From positions 22,017 to 36,948 of the forward strand of contig NQOH01000006.1 of the NCBI GenBank assembly GCA_003585735.1: a stretch of DNA of 14,932 nucleotides, written 5' to 3'. The notes below the pieces were generated by a model. That model did no database searches. It was not told where the DNA came from and worked only from the letters and a program-made list of their open reading frames with translations. The position numbers were made by a program, and so were the translations under genes. This DNA comes from Gardnerella kenyensis (GTDB lineage: Bacteria > Actinomycetota > Actinomycetes > Actinomycetales > Bifidobacteriaceae). Positions 1 to 7,400 of this stretch are shown piece by piece (the first letter of the stretch is position 1; each line of letters opens with the position of its first letter).

Positions 1-39
1 GCTGCGCCACATTAAACAAAAAACAAAACTAAGCAGTTA

Positions 40-1143
40 CTACGAATTGCGAAGCTCGGGCAGGCGGCGGCGCAAGTACGGAAGCATTGTTAGCACCGTA
101 AGCAGCGCAGCAGCAATAATCATGCCAATCAAAACGTACACAGCTTTAAAGAACAGAATCATAATAGAGCCAAACGCAATCAGCGCCGCCCATCCCCACA
201 AAATCAGCACCGCGCCTTGCACGGAATGTCCAATGCGCAGCATGCGATGATGCAAGTGCATGCGATCCGGATGCATCGGCGACTGCCCCTTAGCCACACG
301 CCGCGTAATCGCCAAACACATGTCGAGAACCGGCAAAAACAGCACAAGAATCGGCAGCAAAATCGGCATAAATACAGGCAAATAAATACTCGTGTGAACA
401 GCAGAAGGATCCAAATGACCGGTCATAATAATCGACGCGCAAGTAATTAAGTATCCGATTAGCATGGAGCCGGAATCGCCCATAAAAAGTTTCGCAGGAT
501 GCCAATTGTGCAAAATAAAGCCGACACACATTCCCACCATTGCAACGTCAATAAGTGTTGCCATTGATGCGTAGGATGGCGACGTGCGCGCGAGCATGTA
601 GGAGTAAGTTGCGAAGGCGATTCCGCCGATTGCAACGATTCCGGAAGCCAAGCCGTCTAGTCCGTCTACAAAATTTACTGCGTTAATTGATGCCACAATA
701 AGTATGGCAGTTATTGCGATTGATACGCTTGGCGATGCCGTTACAAGGGAGCCAAGCGGCAAAGTTACGATTTGCAACCCTCCCCACGCAACGAACACGG
801 CTATAAGCAGCTGACCGGCGAGCTTTAGCATCCAATCTAAATCCCAAATGTCGTCGCATACCCCAAGCAGGCATATCATGACTGCTCCGGCGAGCACAAC
901 CCACGGCTGGTGAGTTCCAGCAAAAAGCCCGGAAATAAAGGGCATTGAACTTGCGAAAGCCATGGCGACTGCGAAACCAAAAAGCATACCCACCCCGCCC
1001 ATGCGAGGAGTAGGAATCGTGTGCACGTCGCGCGCGCGAACTTTGCCGACGGCTCCCATGCGGATCGCAAGATGGCGCACAAGCGGCGTAATCAGCCACG
1101 TTGCTCCACCTGCAATTGCTGCAATAAATAGGTATACCCTCAT
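40..1143 (-). CDS. wecA: polyprenyl-phosphate N-acetylhexosamine-1-phosphate transferase (WecA/TagO/MraY family)
   Basis: A 367-residue integral membrane enzyme. The family moves a HexNAc-1-phosphate from a UDP-sugar to undecaprenyl or decaprenyl phosphate at the cytoplasmic face, starting a wall polysaccharide or teichoic-acid-like glycopolymer. The family motifs appear in the expected order: LGVCDD (D97, D98, Mg/substrate site), NAVNFVDGLDGLA (N154-A166), LFMGDSGS (219-226) and the cytoplasmic HPDRMHLHH loop (291-299). About ten hydrophobic segments fill the rest, starting at residues 3-20. The loop motif with closely spaced histidines favours WecA/TagO over MraY proper, which makes lipid I. 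The exact sugar and lipid cannot be read from sequence. The ATG at 1143 starts a normal N-terminus (MRVYLFIAAI), but its Shine-Dalgarno is weak. It lies 127 bases after the t6A synthase gene, in the order known from Mycobacterium (prfA-prmC-sua5-rfe), and may also have its own promoter at 1206-1214. Confidence 0.9.
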   Translation of the reverse strand: MRVYLFIAAIAGGATWLITPLVRHLAIRMGAVGKVRARDVHTIPTPRMGGVGMLFGFAVAMAFASSMPFISGLFAGTHQPWVVLAGAVMICLLGVCDDIWDLDWMLKLAGQLLIAVFVAWGGLQIVTLPLGSLVTASPSVSIAITAILIVASINAVNFVDGLDGLASGIVAIGGIAFATYSYMLARTSPSYASMATLIDVAMVGMCVGFILHNWHPAKLFMGDSGSMLIGYLITCASIIMTGHLDPSAVHTSIYLPVFMPILLPILVLFLPVLDMCLAITRRVAKGQSPMHPDRMHLHHRMLRIGHSVQGAVLILWGWAALIAFGSIMILFFKAVYVLIGMIIAAALLTVLTMLPYLRRRLPELRNS

Positions 1144-1205
1144 CGGCTATGTCTTTCTGCTATTTTTGATATTCGCTTGACTTTATTTGATTGTAACGAT
1201 TCGGC

Positions 1206-1214
1206 AGTATAGCA
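1206..1214 (-). promoter_or_regulatory. candidate extended -10 promoter element for wecA
   Basis: On the minus strand this reads TGCTATACT, an extended -10 (TG-N-TATACT) about 63 bases before the wecA ATG. I see no good -35 hexamer 16-18 bases upstream, which an extended -10 can tolerate. It would give wecA a leader of roughly 55 bases. This is pattern recognition only; read-through from the upstream operon is the alternative. Confidence 0.35.
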
Positions 1215-1231
1215 AAAATTAGTAAACACTT

Positions 1232-1282
1232 TCGCTACTTTCGCAATTTTCGCTACTTTCGCAATTTTCGCTACTTTCGCAA
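1232..1282. repeat. 18-bp tandem repeat over the 3' end of the t6A synthase gene
   Basis: The unit TCGCTACTTTCGCAATTT occurs at 1232-1249 and 1250-1267 without mismatch, and its first 15 bases recur at 1268-1282. The innermost copy includes the stop codon and last codons of the adjacent gene; the other copies lie in the gap toward wecA. Because 18 is a multiple of three and each unit carries an in-frame stop on the minus strand, copy-number change would not alter the protein but would alter the gap length. Confidence 0.85.
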
Positions 1283-1939
1283 AGCCTCGCGAATTTCGCG
1301 CTCCGAAATCACACCTTCGCGCAAAATCACAATGCCGTCTTCGTCGTTTGAATCCGCGCCAACTACTGTGCTTGCCACATGCGAGCGAGTTGGACCTGCG
1401 TTCAAATACAGCGGAATTTCGTTGCCGAAAGCCGCAAACGCTTCTTCCACGCTGTCTGCACTTTCGTTACCACTGCGATTCGCGCTAGAAGCAGCCAAAG
1501 GGCCGGTAACTCGCAAAATTTGCATTAATTCCGGGCAATCCGGCACGCGCACGCCTTGAGTTGCTTCAGTTGCTTGAGTTTGCGCATCAGTTTCATTCGT
1601 TTTGCACAACGTTGCAAGATTTGAAGCAACCGAATCCTTCTTCGCGCGCGCAATCGGAGAATATCCGCCCGGAAGGAACTTTTTTCCTAAAATATCCAGC
1701 GGAGACGGCAAATACAGGCCAAGTTTTTCTAAATCTTCCACTCCGCTCATTAAAATTTGCAGCGCCTTCGTGCGCGGCCTGCGCTTAAGCTCGTAAATTT
1801 TGGCAACCGCGGCTTCATTGAACGGATCGCAAGCAACTCCGTACACGGTGTCAGTTGGCACTACGATTACGCCGCCTTCGTTAATAATTTGCGCTGCCAT
1901 TTGCAGTGATTCTTCGCTGATATTGCAAATTTTACTCAT
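1271..1939 (-). CDS. tsaC: L-threonylcarbamoyladenylate synthase (YrdC/Sua5 family)
   Basis: A cytoplasmic enzyme of 222 residues, a single YrdC-fold domain without the extra C-terminal Sua5 domain. The family makes threonylcarbamoyl-AMP from threonine, bicarbonate and ATP, the first step of t6A at position 37 of ANN-decoding tRNAs. Visible signatures are PTDTVYG (28-34), the basic nucleotide-binding loop KRRPRTK (52-58), the VRVPDCP segment (130-136) and SSANRSG (151-157). The usual PGP/T loop reads FLPGGYSP (88-95), a variant also found in actinobacterial members as far as I recall. A Gln/Thr-rich insertion (about 113-128) lengthens a surface loop. The ATG at 1939 lies inside the prmC stop region (ATGAGTAA, 8-base overlap), preceded by GAGG 7-8 bases upstream, so translational coupling to prmC is likely. 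YciO-type paralogues share the fold, but the operon position favours the t6A enzyme. Confidence 0.9.
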   Translation of the reverse strand: MSKICNISEESLQMAAQIINEGGVIVVPTDTVYGVACDPFNEAAVAKIYELKRRPRTKALQILMSGVEDLEKLGLYLPSPLDILGKKFLPGGYSPIARAKKDSVASNLATLCKTNETDAQTQATEATQGVRVPDCPELMQILRVTGPLAASSANRSGNESADSVEEAFAAFGNEIPLYLNAGPTRSHVASTVVGADSNDEDGIVILREGVISEREIREALRK

Positions 1940-2852
1940 TTTTAGCCTCTTTTTTGCATACTACAAATCTTGCTCTGTTTGTTAAATCGTTTTTGACTTT
2001 TGCGCTGATAAATCCTATGTTTTTTGCATAATCCGCAAGCGCATCTCCTTGCGAAATATCGTGCTCCATCACCATCGCTCCCCCGCAGCGAAGCAGCGCA
2101 AAAGCCGCGCGCATAATCTGCTCCGGAATAGCTAAGCCGTCCGCAGAGCCGCCATACAGCGCAAGCGGCGGATCATATTCTCGCACTTCAACCTGTTCCG
2201 GCACCTGATTTTCCGGCACGTAAGGCGGATTCGTGATTACTAAATCTACTTTGCCGCAAATTTGTGCAAGTTCCGGAGTTAAATCCGGAACATGCGCTTT
2301 GGTTGCGTCTGCAAGAACAGCATGATAGCGACTGGAAATCTGCATATTTTCGTAATTCTTTGCAGTTTCTTCAAAATTTTTTCGCAAATATTGGAAAGCT
2401 TCAGGAGATTTTTCTACAGCCCATACTTGCGCGTCTGCAACTTCAGTTACAACAGACAATCCGATTGCTCCCGAACCTGCGCATAAATCGACCACCGTAG
2501 GCTTGCTAATACCAGATTCTCGAAGCCAATCCAAACCCGCTTCAACAACAACTTCTGTTTCGGGCCGCGGCACAAAAACGCCTTTGCCAACGCGCAAATC
2601 TAAGTATCGAAAAGGCGCGCGGCCAACAATATGCTGCAATGGCTCATGCGACGCACGCCTAGTTACAAAATCGCTATATTTTCTAGCATAATCGGGCGAA
2701 AAATCAGTTAAATCGCCAAGTATTAGCGCTTTGTTCAGCTCAGCTAAGCTTACGCCGCAAGCTTTAGACAGCAGCAAACGAGCGTCGTATTCCGCAGACT
2801 CCACGCCTGCTTTACGAAGACGCGCAATAGCATTTTGCAAAAGTTCGCGCAT
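1932..2852 (-). CDS. prmC: release factor glutamine N5-methyltransferase PrmC (HemK)
   Basis: A cytoplasmic SAM-dependent methyltransferase of 306 residues, normal for the family. It methylates the glutamine of the GGQ motif in RF1 and RF2, which speeds peptide release. An N-terminal helical substrate-binding domain (1-90) is followed by PRPETE (95-100), the SAM-binding glycine loop DLCAGSGAIG (122-131) and the catalytic NPPY (208-211), which holds the target amide. It lies 52 bases downstream of prfA, its substrate gene, and overlaps the t6A synthase gene by 8 bases at its 3' end. The ATG at 2852 has no clear Shine-Dalgarno (TTCTTAAA just upstream), but it begins the expected MRELLQNA N-terminus and no better start precedes it in the short gap. 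Expression may therefore depend on coupling or on an unstructured AT-rich leader. Confidence 0.95.
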   Translation of the reverse strand: MRELLQNAIARLRKAGVESAEYDARLLLSKACGVSLAELNKALILGDLTDFSPDYARKYSDFVTRRASHEPLQHIVGRAPFRYLDLRVGKGVFVPRPETEVVVEAGLDWLRESGISKPTVVDLCAGSGAIGLSVVTEVADAQVWAVEKSPEAFQYLRKNFEETAKNYENMQISSRYHAVLADATKAHVPDLTPELAQICGKVDLVITNPPYVPENQVPEQVEVREYDPPLALYGGSADGLAIPEQIMRAAFALLRCGGAMVMEHDISQGDALADYAKNIGFISAKVKNDLTNRARFVVCKKEAKNE

Positions 2853-2887
2853 TTTAAGAACCGTTTGGTTATTTCAGTAATTTTACT

Positions 2888-2913
2888 TGACTTACTTGGC
2901 TTACTTACTTGGC
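2888..2913. repeat. 13-bp tandem repeat across the prfA stop codon
   Basis: Two adjacent 13-base units, TGACTTACTTGGC (2888-2900) and TTACTTACTTGGC (2901-2913), match at 12 of 13 positions. The right copy contains the prfA stop (2905-2907); the left copy is in the prfA-prmC gap. This is the second short tandem repeat on a stop codon in this operon. Confidence 0.75.
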
Positions 2914-4002
2914 TTGCGCTAAGCGGTCAGCTTCATCCGCCTGAATATCGCTGTCAATAACAGGCTGCAAGTCGCCGTCAAGAACCTGGTCAAGATTGTA
3001 AGCTTTGTAGTTCGTGCGATGATCCACAATACGATTTTCTGGGAAGTTGTACGTGCGGATTCGCTCAGAACGGTCGAGAGAACGCACTTGCGAGTGACGC
3101 ATATCTGCCGCTTCTGCCGCTTCCTGCTCGTGCTTCATGGCAAGCAAGCGCGATTTTAACACGCGAAGAGCTGCCGCACGGTTTTGAATCTGCGACTTTT
3201 CATCCTGCATGCTAACAACAATGCCGGTTGGAATATGCGTCATACGGACAGCGGAATAAGTAGTGTTAACGGACTGTCCACCAGGGCCAGAGCTCATGAA
3301 AATGTCGATTTTCAAATCTTTCGGATCGATTTCAATTTCGTCGTCATCTTCGTCTGCTTCTGGGAACACGATTACGCCGGCTGCGGAAGTTTGTATGCGC
3401 CCCTGCGATTCCGTAACTGGGATTCGCTGCACGCGATGCACGCCACCCTCATACTTCATGCTGGCCCACACGCCGTCTTCTGGAGCAGGCGTGCCTTTTG
3501 CGCGAATCGCAAGCTGCACGTCTTTTACGCCGCCAAGTTCCGTTGAATTTTCGCTTTGGATTACGGTAGTCCATCCGCGCTTTTCTGCGTAGCGCATGTA
3601 CATACGCAATAAATCGCCAGCAAACAGGGCCGCTTCTTCGCCGCCTGTGCCAGCTTTAATTTCCATAATCATATCGCGCGCATCATCCGGATCCCTAGGG
3701 ATCAGTGCAGTGCGAAGCTTTTCTTTTGCTGCTGGAAGCTGCTCTTCTAAGCGCTTAGCTTCTTCTGCAAAATCTGGGTCGTCGCCTGCCATTTCGTTTG
3801 CGGCTTCGAAGTCGTCGCAAAGCTGCTTGTAGTTGAGGTAAGCGTTTACGATTGAGCCGAGTTCTGCGTGCCTGCGGCCGAGTTTTCGAATAGCGTCCGG
3901 GTTTGACGCAACTTCCGGGCTTCCCATGCGACTTTCAATATCGCGGTATTCTTCTAACGCGGTAACTGCTGCCGGGAATTGTTCATCTACTGACTCAGCC
4001 AT
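2905..4002 (-). CDS. prfA: peptide chain release factor 1 (RF1)
   Basis: A cytoplasmic class I release factor of 365 residues, the usual length. It recognises UAA and UAG in the ribosomal A site and triggers hydrolysis of peptidyl-tRNA. The stop-codon reading tripeptide is PVT (195-197), the PxT form diagnostic of RF1 (RF2 has SPF). The catalytic GGQ is at 241-243 in the context SSGPGGQSVNTT. The acidic, helical N-terminal domain (1-110) and C-terminal helices are complete. Two ATGs are adjacent (4005 and 4002). AAGGA ends two bases before the first and five before the second, so the second gives better spacing and the N-terminus MAESVDEQF; the alternative adds one methionine. prmC, which methylates the glutamine of GGQ, follows 52 bases downstream. 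A hairpin lies between this gene and rpmE, so a local promoter is possible, though I see only a weak AT-rich candidate. Confidence 0.97.
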   Translation of the reverse strand: MAESVDEQFPAAVTALEEYRDIESRMGSPEVASNPDAIRKLGRRHAELGSIVNAYLNYKQLCDDFEAANEMAGDDPDFAEEAKRLEEQLPAAKEKLRTALIPRDPDDARDMIMEIKAGTGGEEAALFAGDLLRMYMRYAEKRGWTTVIQSENSTELGGVKDVQLAIRAKGTPAPEDGVWASMKYEGGVHRVQRIPVTESQGRIQTSAAGVIVFPEADEDDDEIEIDPKDLKIDIFMSSGPGGQSVNTTYSAVRMTHIPTGIVVSMQDEKSQIQNRAAALRVLKSRLLAMKHEQEAAEAADMRHSQVRSLDRSERIRTYNFPENRIVDHRTNYKAYNLDQVLDGDLQPVIDSDIQADEADRLAQAK

Positions 4003-4042
4003 CATATTCCTTAAGTTAAAAATATTTAATTTAGCACATAAA

Positions 4043-4087
4043 ACGCCAGCCCCGATTCCGCGAGTTACACGAAAGCAGGGCTGGCGT
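4043..4087 (-). terminator. hairpin terminator candidate between rpmE and prfA
   Basis: ACGCCAGCCC (4043-4052) and GGGCTGGCGT (4078-4087) form a perfect 10-bp GC-rich stem with a 25-base loop, starting 8 bases after the rpmE stop. In the minus direction the stem is followed by TTTTATG, a short, weak U-tract. It looks like an intrinsic terminator or attenuator that separates abundant L31 synthesis from prfA. An RNA-stabilising 3' hairpin is the alternative. Confidence 0.6.
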
Positions 4088-4095
4088 CATAAAAG

Positions 4096-4308
4096 CTACT
4101 TAGTCTTCTTACCGTAGCGCTTCTCGAAGCGAGCCACGCGGCCGCCGGTATCGAGAATCTTCTGCTTGCCGGTATAGAATGGGTGGCACTTTGAGCACAC
4201 GTCAACCGTCATGTGATCGCCATCAGCGGTGGAACGAGTTACGAAAGTGTCTCCGCAAGAGCAGGTAACCTGCACTGCGTGATAATCGGGATGAATACCC
4301 TGCTTCAT
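4096..4308 (-). CDS. rpmE: 50S ribosomal protein L31 (zinc-binding type)
   Basis: Small ribosomal protein of 70 residues that helps form a bridge between the subunits. It is the zinc-binding (C+) form, with C16, C18, C38 and C41 in the patterns CSC and CSKC, followed by the family signature HPFYTGKQK (42-50) and a basic C-terminus. The open frame extends upstream to 4353, but the true start is the ATG at 4308: it gives the canonical MKQGIHPDYH and is preceded by AGGAGA with 4-5 bases of spacing (4313-4318). C+ forms are usually made when zinc is sufficient, with C- paralogues replacing them under zinc starvation; no such paralogue or Zur box is seen here. The gene is flanked by a structured leader upstream and a hairpin downstream, so it is probably its own transcription unit. 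Confidence 0.97.
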   Translation of the reverse strand: MKQGIHPDYHAVQVTCSCGDTFVTRSTADGDHMTVDVCSKCHPFYTGKQKILDTGGRVARFEKRYGKKTK

Positions 4309-4387
4309 AATGTCTCCTATGGAATTCGGGCGACCCGGGTCGCAAAGCCCCAATAGCTAAGCGTGAACCGGAACCTTCGTTATTCTA
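4309..4387 (-). promoter_or_regulatory. rpmE leader: candidate -10 and GC palindrome
   Basis: The 102-base gap between the giant gene's stop and rpmE holds a TAGAAT -10-like hexamer at 4382-4387 (minus strand) and a perfect 14-base palindrome, GCGACCCGGGTCGC (4330-4343), 22 bases before the rpmE ATG. GGGGC just upstream could pair instead with the right part of the palindrome, allowing alternative folds near the ribosome-binding site. Autoregulatory L31 leaders are known in several phyla, including actinobacteria; whether this is one is an inference. Confidence 0.4.
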
Positions 4388-4410
4388 GTCACCACCCTCG
4401 ACGCAGAAAG

Positions 4411-7400
4411 TTAGCTTTCTTTGTCTTTGCGCTTGCGGCGATGCTTACCAGCGAATCCAGCTAAACCAACAGACGCTAACAAGCCAGCAAGTATTGCAGA
4501 TTGCGCAACATTACTACCAGTTTTAGCGAGCGTAGGTTCTGGATTATTAGGTGCCGGCTTAGAAGGTTCTTCCGTCTTAGGCTCTGGCTCCGGCTCAGTG
4601 TAGGACGCAGCGCTTGGCACGAAAGTAGAAGGCACTGTGTCATCCGGCATAGCATCCGGCTCCGCATCCGGCTCGAGATCGAAATCGAAATCGAAATCGA
4701 AATCTGGTTCCGGCTCAGGTTCAGGCTCTGGAGTTGGTGTTGGAGTTGGTGTTGGTGTTGGAACCGAGTGGCTTTCTTGCTCAACATCAATTTCCATAGT
4801 AACTTCCGCTTCGCGACCGTACTTGTCGGTAGTGGTAAACTTTAGCTCAACTTTTGGCTTTCCGTTTACAATCTTCGGAGTGCCGGAAATCTTGCATTCA
4901 GTACCATCGCAGATTGCGTTAATGCCGTTTACAGAAGTTAAGCCTCGAGCAATTAACTTGTTAATAGTTAATGGCTCGCCGTCTACTGTAACCGTTGTGT
5001 TATTCGCATCACCTTCAGTCATGTTTTGCAATCTGAAGTTCGTGAAAATACCCTCGCGAGCAGAACCACTAAGCTTAAACTTCATCGGCTTCATCTTCTC
5101 GAAGTTGGCAACAATAATGGTTTCAGTTTCTGGGAATGCCATTGCAATATCGGAGTCAGTAATACCAGCTTGCACAAGCAAATTCTTCAAAGCTTCAATA
5201 CTTGACTTTTGTGAATTACGAATTATTTTTGCTGTATATGACTTTCCAAATGCTTCCGCAAAACTAGCCAACCTATCGACACGAGCATCCCTGCTCCTAT
5301 CGTTGATATTCATAGCTTCAGCAAGAATATTCTTTATAGCCGCAAATGTAGAATTCTTAGACTTGCGAATTATATTAGCAGTGAACGTCCTACCATAGCG
5401 TTCAGCAATTTTAGCTAATGCTTCACGCTCAGCATCAGTTGATTTGTGGTTATCAGAACTGTTATAAACGGTATCAATATTTTTAGAGTAAGATACCTTA
5501 TCCCAATTCTTGAATATGTAACCTCTGTTAGCAAGAACGTCTGGAATATAATCCTTTATTGCAGACTCTTTGCCATTACGCACCCAGTATGTGTGCATTG
5601 GCGACTGCATGGTTCCGCCCTCGCCAGCTACATACGTTACTTTCGTGTAGTTTTCAGAAATAAATTCATATTCCTTCGTACCTTTTTCTGGCAAATCTTT
5701 ATCCGCAATAACTTTTGGAAGCACACGAATATGTACCTTAACAGGAACTATTACCTGTTCCTTCTTATCATTCGTGCGAGTAACGTTTACTACGACAGTG
5801 GTAATACCAGGCTTAGTAATTGCTTTGTTAATATCGTATACGCCAGCACCTTGCACGCCAACAATATTAGGATTCGAATTAGCATCATTCCCGTGCACAA
5901 GCTCATCAGGACCAGGTATGCCGTCGCCAACGCTTAGAACAATATCCGAGGCGTTCACGTCGTCAACACGCGCCTGTTTTGCAACATATACGCGGGTTTC
6001 TTTTTTACTATAATCAGGTGAAGTGGCCGTGAGTTCGTTGCCAGCAGCACCATAAATAGACCAGCCACCAAAGCCTTTAAGCTCAACACCTAAATTATCA
6101 ACTTTATTATTAATATCGTTATAATAGTTACTACTTTCTGGGTCAAAGTAGAACACCTTCGGATTGGAAGTGCCGTCAGTCCACCTTCTACCAAAACCTG
6201 GTAAGAACAAATGTGGCACGTAATTATCCGGGATCTTCTCATTGGTGCCCGGCTCCAACACGTTATTCACTTTTCTAAAGGCGGCTCTGAACTTGGTATT
6301 TTTAGTAAACGCCATCTTAGCAATATCATCTTTAGTGTAATAAATCTTATCCTTTGATGTATTCCCCGTTTCAACAGGATTTACTACACCAGCACCTGTT
6401 GTGTTAGGTGTAGATGCATACAAAGCTACCATTGGCGAAGCAGACGGTGCAGGTGAGGAAGTAGATGCAGTAGGCGAAGTATTGCTATCACCAACTATCT
6501 CCCAACCAATAAACTCGTAGTGGAAGCTCTTTTTATCGTGCTTTGCGCCAGTAACTTGAGGAGCTTTTACGCCCTTAGTATAGGTTTTATCCTTAATTTC
6601 TTTATCGCTAGCCTTCCAGATATAATATTTACTACGGCCTGAAGAAGTGCCTTCATCTTCACTTGGTTTCTCAAACTCTACCTTAACGTATTTTTCACTA
6701 TTTGTAACAAAATTAATCTCATCAGCTTCGCCAATAACTAGTTTTTTATCACCCTGCTGAGTACCAGAACCAGGCTGTTGAGTACCAGCACCAGGCTTAG
6801 GAGGCAAGCTTTCCGGGTACATCATCTGGTAATCCACCTTAAGACGAGCAATGCGCTTATATGTTTCAGGCTTTGCGCCATCCGTGTAATTTACTGTAAT
6901 CTTTAACGGCACAGTGTACAAAGAAGGCTTCTTAAGCATTTCAGTCTCAAATTCTTCTGGCGTCTTACCTTCTGGCAAATCGTATTCGACTTTTACATCT
7001 TTTACAATCTTTCCATACTTATCTTTTACAATCTTTCCATCCTTCTTGACAGCTTCTGCTTCTTCCTCCAAAGCATCAAGATTTGTCAAATACTTGTCTA
7101 ACGACGGAAGCGTGTCACGCTTATCTTGCACAGCAACCAAGTAATCAGTATGCACTTCCGGCTGCGTCCAAGCTTTTTGATCTGCCACGAACTCTTGGAA
7201 TGGTTCATTGACATGCCAATCTGAAACATTGTCTATAGGCGTTACTTTTTCTTCGCCATTAATCATGCTGCTTCGAGACCAGCTGTCAGTAGGGTTGATG
7301 AGCTTGCTTTTAAGGAAATCTAACACCTTCACGTCGGTAGTGTTACCATCGCTATCCGTAACTTTTACTGTAGTATCAGCAAGATTAGCGCCCTTCTTTA

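Noticed and set aside
4309..4353. Upstream extension of rpmE to a start at 4353
   Set aside because: It would add 15 residues not seen in L31 and would translate through the palindrome and ribosome-binding site.
4516..4530. Canonical LPXTG anchor
   Set aside because: The motif is LAKTG, a distinct sortase class substrate, so LPXTG was not called.
4637..5398. Plus-strand open frame of 253 codons antisense to the giant gene's 3' end
   Set aside because: Its Ser/Lys and Gly/Val repeats mirror the DF and PT microsatellites on the other strand; no ribosome-binding site seen.
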